Shown here: positions 56,085 through 64,000 of the stretch, one piece after another
Layout of the letters: each line of letters starts with the position of its first letter
Position numbering within the stretch: the first letter of the stretch is position 1
NCBI GenBank assembly: GCA_025765595.1
Contig: JAIVFH010000053.1
Coordinates: 1-64,000 of the forward strand
Direction: 5' to 3'
Origin: Obelidium mucronatum
Lineage: Eukaryota; Chytridiomycota; Chytridiomycetes; Chytridiales; Chytriomycetaceae
Length of the DNA stretch: 64,000 nt
Notes under the pieces: generated by a model
Told to the model about the DNA's origin: nothing
Seen by the model: only the letters and a program-made list of their open reading frames with translations
The model's database searches: none
Program-made: the position numbers and the translations under genes

Positions 56085-58197
56085 GCAGTTTTCTGGTTAT
56101 TTGATTTTCAAGTGAATGATTGTTATGGGTTCTTTTGCAATGTTCAAAACCCAATTTTTTATGCACAAATTCCTATAAATTCGAGTCCCAAAACTATTTT
56201 ACATCACAAGCAAACTCTGCAAAAGTTAGTACCTCTACAACACCCCTTCTCCTGCATTCTCTCATCGCGTTCAATCACAGTGACCAATCCGTATGAAGGC
56301 AATGTGTGGTTCATACCTCCCGCAAACGTCACAATCAACAGGAATGAGTCTCTTGGGGTAGGAGGGTTCGGCCAAGTGTATGCTGGCCAATACGCAACAA
56401 ATCCTGTCGCCATCAAGACAATAACTGGTCTCAATGACCCTGGAGCCAGGAAGTTGGCCAAAGACGAGGCTCCCCTCTGGTATACCCTTAGACATCCCAA
56501 CATCACTCCACTATTTGGAGTCAGTGTCGACGAACAAAACAATCCATTGCTGATTATCGAACGAGCTAAAACAAGTCTGTTCCGTCGTCTCTACTACGAG
56601 GGGCCAGTAACAAAGGAGGAGAAGTTGCGTTGGATTTTGCAAATTGCACAGGCGTTTAAGTATCTCCATGCGCAAGAAAATCCCGTTATTCACGCAGACT
56701 TGAATCCAAATAATGTGTTGCTTGGTATCTATTTTTTTTCATGATTGTTGTTCATGGTTGTTATGGAATTATTGAACCAATTAGGTTATGACGGTGTGGT
56801 CAAAATCACGGACTTTGTCCGTTGTCTTCATAGTACATCTCGTCAAGCTGAAGCGTATGGAACGGTTCACTATGCTCCCCCGGAATCGTTTCGCCGAGGA
56901 TACAAGGCCACCACTGCACATGATGTTTATTCCTTTGGTGTGACTGTCTTTGAGATTCTTGCGGAAGTCCAACCCTTCAACGACTGTTCTGATATCACTA
57001 TGCTTCCAACATGGATTCAAAGGGGTGAACGGCCCAACTGCGAACCCGACAAAATCCCAGAGGATTCCTGGGAGTGGGCGTTGATTAAAGAGTGTTGGGA
57101 CCAAGACCCAAGCAAACGGCCTTCCTTTGAATCTATTGTGACGACCATCTTGCAGCACACTGACTTACCAACCCAATTCTAAACTCTTGGAACAAGAATG
57201 AATCCTTGGAGCTTGCCAAACGAAATTTGATTTTGTACCCTCAAGAGTATTAATAAATGAATCACATTAGTTAGTACTTTGTTAAACTTCAATAGTTTTA
57301 CTGAATCACTGTCAATCCAAACACAACCCCTCCCACACCTGCATCTCCCGCCTGGTCTCCAATGCCCAACGCATCTTCTCCTCTCCCACTCACTCCTGCA
57401 CTACGTCCAAATGAATCATCACCACTATTGCGATCCAGCCAATGAAACCTCTCCAAAACGCATTCCCCACCCTTCACAGTATCAAAAGCAAACTTGTAGT
57501 AAGCTCCATCTCTTGTAACAATAATAATAGCCGTACTTGGAGAAACAAAAGGCGGCGACCAACGCAAAGACGCCTTCACATCCGGCTCGGAAGCCGCAAT
57601 TGGGACCCCAGATTCCATACCCACACAACTCTTCACAACGAATCCATCTCCCACAGTCGCCACCGCCGTCGGAAAAAACGCCCCATGATCCATCGGCCAT
57701 GCATCCAGAGTAGAACTGTTGCCACTCACACCACTGCTGCTGCCCTGACTTGACTTGACGCCGAGTTACCTACCACTGTTTCATCTGCAGTACGCCTGTT
57801 CAGCTCTTTAGCAATCGCGCGCTTGATTCGCTCTTTCAAGGCGTCTTCACGTGGATCGGAAGTCCCAAAGGAGCATGTGAAGGGGACCCCCGATGGTTCA
57901 ATGACGCATTGCGCGAAACTCCATTGGGAGTTGAAGTATTTACTTAGTGGGGATAGAAATTGGAGACTGCTTGACGCGTTTTTCTGGGTGCGTGTGTTTG
58001 GTGTGATTACAGAGGACGAGAAGGGGGTAGAGGTAGAGGAGGTTGAGTTGGCGGGGGCTTTCAACAGTAAGAAACCGTTCATCCCAACAGAACTTGAGGC
58101 AGTACATCAAGACATATTCTGTACCACGACGAAATTCATGTAAGACAGATCGTGTCACATTATCTAAGACGCGGATCAGCGTTTCTGTTGAGCTTGA
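56085..58197. repeat. Segmental duplication, right copy (kinase C + PROPPIN 3' end, inverted)
   Basis: Inverted counterpart of 37440-39785. Kinase C lies on plus and the PROPPIN fragment on minus, tail to tail as in the source. The PROPPIN part has an internal deletion of roughly 270 bp and a 5-bp tandem insertion, so it is the derived copy. Confidence 0.85.
56280..57182 (+). CDS. TKL-type kinase, copy C (no Sel1, DFG changed to DFV)
   Basis: Tandem neighbour of copy B and inverted duplicate of copy A. Gly loop GVGGFGQVYAG, VAIK lysine, VIHADLNPNNVL, intron of about 60 nt (56725-56784), then ITDFVRCL (Gly of DFG lost), YAPPESFRRGYK, AHDVYSFGVTVFEIL and WEWALIKECWDQDPSKRPSF. It stops at DLPTQF where copy B continues into linker and Sel1 repeats. 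The join CCCAA-TTCTAAAC looks like a deletion from inside copy-B-type sequence to its last codon. The changed DFG suggests weak or no catalysis. The start is unresolved as in the other copies. Confidence 0.72.
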
Positions 58198-58224
58198 GAC
58201 GAAATGTGGCGAATCTTTATTCAC
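57298..58224 (-). pseudogene. Truncated PROPPIN copy
   Basis: Minus-strand copy of the 3' half of the gene at 36716-38601. From the FRRG segment (HEFRRGTEYVLMYC) it jumps, by a deletion, from WDERFL to the Ala-Asn-Ser-Thr low-complexity loop. It then carries a 5-bp duplication (AAGTC repeated, near 57750) that shifts frame, and afterwards matches the end of the g­ene almost perfectly (57729-57298, one Glu to Asp change). No 5' exon or promoter. Not expected to make a PROPPIN. Confidence 0.9.
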
Positions 58225-58255
58225 TCACACAATTAATCAATCCAATCCCACCACA

Positions 58256-60657
58256 TCACATCCGGAATACTCCAAATTGCGTCTTTGCAAAAGGCAATCC
58301 ATTCATGGAGGCACTTAATCCGAGTCCAACAACCTTTCGCGTGTCACTTGGATCAATAATACCATCATCCCACAATCTGGCACTCGCAAAGTAAGGGTGC
58401 CCCTCCCGTTCATACATTTCCAAGATTGGCTTCTTGAACGCCTCTTCAGCTTCCACACTCCATTCTTCTCCTCTTTTTGCCTTGGCATCGCGTGTGATTT
58501 GGCACATTACTCCGGCTGCTTGCTCTCCACCCATGACACTGATTCGGCTGTTTGGCCACGACCAGAGGAACCGTGGGCTGTATGCACGACCACACATTCC
58601 GTAGTTTCCTGCTCCAAAAGAACCGCCAATCAAGACTGTAAACTTGGGAACGTTGGCGCAAGCAACAGCAGTCACAAGCTTGGCGCCATTCTTCGCAATA
58701 CCGCCGGCCTCAGCACTCTTACCTACCATGAAACCTGTAATGTCGTTGTTCCTTGTAATTAGTATTAAAAAAATAAAATAAAAAAGATTCAAAATAATTT
58801 TAAACCGCACCTGTAATATTCTGCAAAAACAAGAGCGGAATCTGTCTCTGTGAGCAAAGCTCAATAAAATGAGCACCCTTCACAGCACTCTCACTAAACA
58901 GAATTCCGTTATTCGCAACAATCCCAATCGGTTGTCCATACAACCGTGCAAACCCAGTCACCAAACTCGTTCCATAATGCTCTTTAAACTCTTGGAATCG
59001 ACTTCCATCCACAATCCGCGCAATCACTTGACGAACATCAAATGGCTTTCTCAAATTATCACCAACAATCCCTCCAATTTCTTTGCTACTGTACAATGGC
59101 TCTTCTACTGGAGTTATGCTGGGTCCCGTTGGTTTGGTTCGATTGAGGTTTGCAATCACGCGTCGGGCCGTCAGGAGCGCGTGGGCATCGTTGTGGGCCA
59201 AGTGATCTGTGACTCCACTGGTGCGACAATGGAGGTCGGCTCCGCCCAAAGCTTCGGCGCTGACTTCTTCTCCAGTCGCCGCTTTCACAAGAGGTGGTCC
59301 GGCGAGGAAGATAGTCCCTTGGTTCTTGACAATGATGCTTTCATCGGCCATTGCCGGTACGTATGCACCTCCTGCTGTACAAGAACCAAGAACGACTGCA
59401 ACTTGTGGGATTCCGGCTAATAAAGATAACTCGTTTAAAACAAAAAAACAAAAAAACAAAAATAACAAAAGAAAAAAAGTTTTTAAAAAATTCACCTCCA
59501 GACATAGTGGCTTGATTATAAAAGATTCGGCCAAAATGCTCCTTGTCTGGGAACACATCTGCTTGGTTGGGCAAATTTGCACCACCAGAATCGACTAAAC
59601 GAGAAGTGTTAATAATAATACAAAAAAACTCTTCAAAAGAAATTACCCAAGTAAATACAAGGCAGTCTGTTTTCTCTAGCAATCTCTTGCGCCCGCAAGT
59701 GTTTCTTGACAGTAATCTATTTTTTTTTTGCTATGGATAAACTCTTGCACTTGCTGAAGTTGGGAAAACACTCACTGGATAGTATGTACCACCCTTCACC
59801 GTAGAGTCGTTGGCAACAATGACGCATTCAACACTTGGGTTGGAAAAAAAACACGGTTAATTGACATTCTTACTCCTGATAAAACTCATTCCTTACCCGC
59901 TCACACGACCAATTCCAGTAATTATACCTCCCGCAGGAACTTCATCCTTGTACAAATTGTAACCGGCAAATTGAGAAAGCTCAAGGAATGGAGAACTGTG
60001 AATCAAGGAAACAGGTTATACAACAAAGAAAAAAAATATATATATACACACGAACCCAGGGTCTACGAGCTGATCGATTCTGTCTCGAGGCAACAACTTC
60101 TTTCGTGACAAGTGGCGCTTCCTAGCTTCTTCCCCACCACCTATATTTTCTAGATGTTAACGAACGAAACCAAGAGAGAGAGATAGAGAAAAATAGAAAC
60201 CACTGTACCTTGTTTGATCCTCTCAACTTGAGATTGCAGATCCGAAACAAGGTTATTCATTCGCAGTGTATTTTCCTAGCCAGATGTAGTGGTGACGTTG
60301 GTGTTGACGTTAAACGCCACATTCGGCAAACTCCGGAACGGAATCTCTGCAATCCCTCCCACAACACACACACACACACAACCACAACAAACATCATCGC
60401 TCGATTACCACCACACATAGGACGCGAATGATAACATTGGGGGGGTTGAGAGACGTTGATGGGATAGTTACCTTGAATTCCTCTGATGAAGTGTCAATGG
60501 CATCTTCAATAACAGGCGCCTTCTCCAAGGCATCGTATCCCAACGAAACAAATGACCTAACGGCTGTGCGAGAAGTAACTGTGGCGAATGCATTGCATTG
60601 GGCCAGTGCGCGCAGTTGAACGGATCGCGTGAGTGCGACTGTTGTGAATCTAAACAT
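58256..60657 (-). CDS. MCCC2: Methylcrotonyl-CoA carboxylase beta (carboxyltransferase) subunit
   Basis: Transfers carboxyl from biotin on the alpha subunit to 3-methylcrotonyl-CoA. ATG 60657, first exons 60657-60472, 60275-60209, 60140-60056, 59995-59897, then several more to the stop at 58256; all joins checked keep frame. The N-terminus [20 protein letters not shown] is a clear mitochondrial presequence. Conserved parts: [128 protein letters not shown], and the oxyanion-type [19 protein letters not shown]. It ends in KTQFGVFRM. Its partner, the alpha subunit, lies ~40 kb away on the same strand. Confidence 0.93.
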
Positions 60658-60863
60658 TTTCTTATTATTATTATACTATTAAATATTGTATTTTCTGCAC
60701 TCCAGAATTATTTTAATTATTGGGTTACTATCAAGATTTGAATCCCCATTGATTTCGTGAAACAATAAGGAGGAGTGTAGTCCCTTTTTTCCAGTCCAGT
60801 CAAACCCTCCAAGCATTCACCATTCCCCTTGTTCCTCCAATTCACCCCAAACACGAACCCGCT

Positions 60864-61445
60864 TCATCTGGGCCTACTAATATCATACACCCGCAACACT
60901 GTATCGCCAGCTTCTTCCAGTCCAGCGTACTCTTCAAGATTTTCAGTTGTGTCGTGGGGTGTTTTTTCAAAAGATTCGTGAGGCAATTTGGATCCCATGC
61001 TAAAGTACCTTTCAGTCGAATCCTTTGGAGACAAAGAAGCGGAAGGGCTTGCTAATTCCCTCCCGGGGTCGACTTTCGCGCTAGACACAGTTACGACGAA
61101 CGAACACAAAGGTAAAAATTCGAATGGTCCTGAATCACTTTCACAATCTCTCGCAAAGGAAGGTCGCCTGGTTGGGTCATGGTGCCAACACGCATGAATC
61201 AAGGACCTCACCCACTTCCCAAGAGTCTTCTGGGATTTGGTCGGGTTGGGTTGTCAGGGCAGTTCGCCAGTCTCTCAACCATATTGGAATAACCAGATCC
61301 GGATTACTCGCGTCGTTGAAGGGTTGGACTTCCGCAAGAATCTCAAAGATAGTCTGGCCAAAGGAATAGACATCGTACGCTGTGGTGGACTTGTTTCGCC
61401 GATCAAAGAATTCGGGTGGGCTTTATCGCGTAGTTCCAACTGTAT
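60864..61445 (-). pseudogene. Kinase-family fragment, copy D
   Basis: The C-lobe half of the same TKL family: YAPPEFFDRRNKSTTAYDVY, SFGQTIFEILAEVQPFND and PDQIPEDSWE, then after a 1-nt frame change SLIHACWHHDPTRRPSF. It continues into a ~90-residue tail unlike the other copies. The Gly loop, catalytic loop and DFG are absent. At its 5' edge it meets a stray copy of an SGT1 exon segment. Confidence 0.75.
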
Positions 61446-61480
61446 TCTTGAAAAGCGCATGCAATGCAGCTTCACCCCCA
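61441..61480. repeat. Stray ~40-bp copy of an SGT1 coding segment
   Basis: TATTCTTGAAAAGCGCATGC and the next ~20 bases match 61739-61779 inside SGT1 exon 3 (encoding ALHALFKNI) with about three differences, same orientation. It abuts the broken kinase D fragment, so the fragment's end was probably made by a local repair or template-switch event. Confidence 0.75.
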
Positions 61481-61582
61481 TCCAGTAAACTGGTACTCAC
61501 TGAGAAATTTGCACAACAACAGTTTTATTATTTCACATCACAAAAGAAACAAAAAAGAAAAAGAAACAAAAAAAAAAACACA

Positions 61583-62879
61583 TCACTGCTCATACTTTTT
61601 CGCAACCATTCCTTCTGGAGGACTCACTTCCACCCTCTTTTTACCAATCTCTTCCCAGTTTGTGCTCAAAGTAGTACCACCACTCTCTTGGTAACTCTTG
61701 ACCATCGCCCTTCGAGTCTCATCACTCGCATCCTTGTAAATATTCTTGAAAAGGGCATGCAATGCAGCTTCACCCTCTGGTTTATCATCTTCATGGTTCT
61801 TGACAATACTGTCCCAGTCATGCTTCTTTTTAGAGCTGGACGGGTATGCAGGAGCCGCAGCAGTGTTTACTGTTGAGACTTGTTGAGTGACCGCGTCAAC
61901 ACTTTGTTTTTCCAAATCGTTCCATTTGATTCCAAGAACTTTTTTCTTCAATTTGATTTCGACTTTTGTAGACATGACGCTGTGTTTTGATTCAGAGGGG
62001 ATGATTGCTTCGAATAATGGATCCAATTCGAGCTGTTGAGGTTGTGTGTTATTTAATAAGGATGTGGATAGAAGAAAAAAAAGGAGGTGATGCGATACAC
62101 TAGATGGATCCGCCTGCGGCGGAAAGTCGGAAATAGAATATCATGGAAAGAATTGGAAAAAAAACAAACAAACAGGAATATACCACCTACCATGTAATCC
62201 GAACCGGATGGCAATTTGATGGTAACTGAAAGAGCAAGATCCTGGTATTCTACTTGAACAATAGACGGATCCGCCTTGTTGAGACCCTTGACAAAGACGG
62301 AAACCGTGACAAAGTTTTCATTCTGGAACCATTCGTGGCGAATCTAACGGGAACATTGAGTACCACTTGATAGATTAATAAAGAAATATATACCTTTGAC
62401 GGGGGCAGGAATGCGGCCGCCGGAGTGATGGGGGCGGCCGACGTGGTTCCCTGGACGGTTTCTTGTTGTTGTTGTTGTTGTTGTTGTTCGGGCTGGGCAG
62501 CCGGCGCAATCTGGTTCACCTGGGCGTCCTCCTCGATGCCCGCGGCCTGGTCGCGGCAGCCGCGGCGGCGCGCCTCGGCCAGGTTCGCCTTTGCGCCGGC
62601 GGGGTTGCCGAGGTCGCGCTGGGCGACGGCCTTGCGGAAGAAGGCGCGCGCGGCGAGCGCGGCGTCGCCGGCCTTTTCGGCGGCGAGCAGCGCCGAGTTG
62701 GCGTCGAGCAGCGCCAGCCGCGGCTGCTTCAGCGCGAGGTGAGTCACGCTGCGCTTGAGGAAATGCTCCGCCGACGGCCGCGCCTCGACCGCGAGCGTGT
62801 ACTGCCGCAGCGCCTCCGCAAAGTCGCTCTCGACGTACGCCGCGTTGCCGAGGTGGAGCGCTGCACTGCCGTCGTTCAT
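61583..62879 (-). CDS. SGT1: SGT1 co-chaperone (TPR-CS-SGS)
   Basis: HSP90 co-chaperone acting with SKP1 in SCF complexes and kinetochore assembly. Exons 62879-62394, 62343-62191 and 62032-61583 give 362 residues. Domains: three TPR motifs at about 1-110 (LHLGNAAYVESDFAEALRQY, FLKRSVTHLALKQPRLAL, ARAFFRKAVAQRDLGNPAGA); a Gln-run linker (eight Gln); the CS domain (IRHEWFQNENFVTVSVFVKG to KVEIKLKKK); the SGS domain (KKKHDWDSIVKNHEDDKPEG to RRAMVKSYQESGGTTLSTNW). Exon 1 is very GC-rich, whereas exons 2 and 3 are AT-richer. Divergent from the Gln-rich gene at 63011. Confidence 0.93.
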
Positions 62880-63010
62880 TGCTTTCTTTTTGTTTATTTG
62901 ATTTTATTTATTAGTATTTCAATTCGATTTGATTTCGTGTTTTGAATTTCTTTTCTTTGCATTTGGAAAAACTGTCGAGTCACAAAGAAATCGCAAGAAA
63001 AAAAAATACC

Positions 63011-64000
63011 ATGACAGCACTGGCGTCCCTTCGGATTCACGACGCTGCGAAACAGCAACAGCAACAGCAGCCAGCCTTCATCATAAAAGCAACAACCACC
63101 ACTGGCGCCAGACAGCGCCGTGCTTCGTGGGCCCATCCAACGGGGGTTGGCGTTGGCGTTGTCTTTGGAAAAGAGGGTCCAAAGGGGGAGGGTCTGGACT
63201 TTGTCGCAACCAGTCCAGCAACCCAAACACAGCCAACAACGACAGCCACGCCGCAGTCTGCTCAATCCCAACTGCCATCGTCGATTGCGGGGTTGCAGGG
63301 TCAACAGGGAACCCAGGCTCTTCAGCACATGCTCATGTCACTGATGAGTCACCACATTATTCAGTTGCAACAACAATCATCAGCAACTCCGCCACAACCC
63401 AGTCCCGCCCAGCAACTCGAACAAATCACGCCTGCTGGATCAGACTTTCAATCAGGTGATGCTGCTGCAGCAGATGCCGCCTCTCTCGCGGCTCTCCAAA
63501 ACGAACTATCGCCTTTCCCAGTGATTATTTGGCCCCTCTTGCTTCTTTTCCGATCAGCCATACATTTGATATCTCTCTGTTCATCAACTCTTGCTTTTGA
63601 GTTCAAATTTATCCAAATCACTTCCCACTCATTCAGTGTCCGTGCGTCGTCGCCATCACAATCACAATCACAATCGCAAACGGACACAAAGTCATCCTCA
63701 GCCTCCTCACCGACGGAAAGCAATTTGTCGGCTTTGTCTGTACCCGATTCACCATTTTCATCACATCAGCCGCAACAACAACAGCTTCAATTACGCCATC
63801 CATCCTCTCCACCACCGCCCGTTCAAACACAGCAGCTGTTTTTATACCACCACCATCACTTGAGTAGTACTCAAAAGTGCGCCAATTTAGTCAAGTTGGA
63901 GTCTCTTTCCAGTCATATTCGGCATTTACGGTGTATCGTGGAAGCCGAAAGGAATGCCAGAACTGAAATTAGTAGAGTCCATGCAAAGACTGTTTTACTT
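63011..64000 (+). CDS. Gln/Ser/Pro-rich protein, 3' end beyond window
   Basis: An open frame from ATG 63011 runs without a stop to the window end, 330 codons. It is rich in Gln, Ser, Thr and Pro (AAKQQQQQQPAF, QLQQQSSATPPQPSPAQQLEQ), with a hydrophobic stretch around 63521-63590 (VIIWPLLLLFRSAIHL). The last 40 residues look helical (LVKLESLSSHIRHLRCIVEA). The hydrophobic part is bordered by GT and AG, but removing it would shift the frame into an early stop, so it is kept. I do not recognise the family; such composition is common in transcription and RNA-binding regulators. 131 bp separate it from the divergent SGT1 start. Confidence 0.55.
   Translation, partial: MTALASLRIHDAAKQQQQQQPAFIIKATTTTGARQRRASWAHPTGVGVGVVFGKEGPKGEGLDFVATSPATQTQPTTTATPQSAQSQLPSSIAGLQGQQGTQALQHMLMSLMSHHIIQLQQQSSATPPQPSPAQQLEQITPAGSDFQSGDAAAADAASLAALQNELSPFPVIIWPLLLLFRSAIHLISLCSSTLAFEFKFIQITSHSFSVRASSPSQSQSQSQTDTKSSSASSPTESNLSALSVPDSPFSSHQPQQQQLQLRHPSSPPPPVQTQQLFLYHHHHLSSTQKCANLVKLESLSSHIRHLRCIVEAERNARTEISRVHAKTVLL

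Overview
This window is nuclear DNA from a fungus, most likely a zoosporic (chytrid-like) one. The evidence is many short GT-AG introns of about 50-80 nt, the standard genetic code, fungal/eukaryotic housekeeping genes, and cyclic-nucleotide signalling parts (a CNG-type K+ channel, and a receptor joined to a phosphodiesterase) of the kind found in flagellated fungi. The species cannot be named from sequence alone. Exon joins were worked out by hand from splice signals and reading phase.

Layout. 1-10 kb is a gene-poor graveyard of mobile elements. It holds two divergent genes with Ulp1/C48-like peptidase ends, one starting with a histone-H3-tail-like peptide, then a convergent unknown gene and a long run of broken minus-strand coding. 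10.7-39.7 kb is the gene-dense core: TXNDC9/PLP1, QCR2, a CNG-type channel, MCC alpha, a SAM methyltransferase, then five tightly packed minus-strand genes (F-box, EamA transporter, GH20 hexosaminidase, crotonase, universal stress protein). After these come a receptor-phosphodiesterase, a formin-N-terminus-like protein, casein kinase 1, mitochondrial TrpRS, a PROPPIN and a tyrosine-kinase-like (TKL) kinase. 39.8-51.1 kb is mobile DNA: a TA-flanked TIR element, a pogo-like transposase piece, a deleted Ty3/gypsy element with LTRs, a decayed Ty1/copia element carrying an RRM, and another transposase remnant. 51.2-64 kb returns to genes: a GT31-like glycosyltransferase, two more TKL kinases (one with Sel1 repeats), a broken inverted copy of the PROPPIN 3' end, MCC beta, a kinase fragment, SGT1, and the 5' part of a Gln/Ser-rich gene that runs off the window.

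How the genes relate. Both subunits of methylcrotonyl-CoA carboxylase (leucine catabolism) lie on the same strand about 40 kb apart. The CNG-type channel and the receptor-phosphodiesterase, about 10 kb apart, would act on the same second messenger. The block PROPPIN 3' end + kinase at 37.4-39.8 kb is repeated in inverted orientation at 56.1-58.2 kb, and the kinase was also copied in tandem (53.9-56.0 kb). The kinase copies differ by loss of Sel1 repeats, DFG changes and small frameshifts.

The most novel item is the 1232-residue gene at 26361-30782. It reads in frame through 14 exons as signal peptide, periplasmic-binding-like ectodomain, one transmembrane helix, linker, and a complete class I cyclic-nucleotide phosphodiesterase: a single-pass 'receptor phosphodiesterase'.
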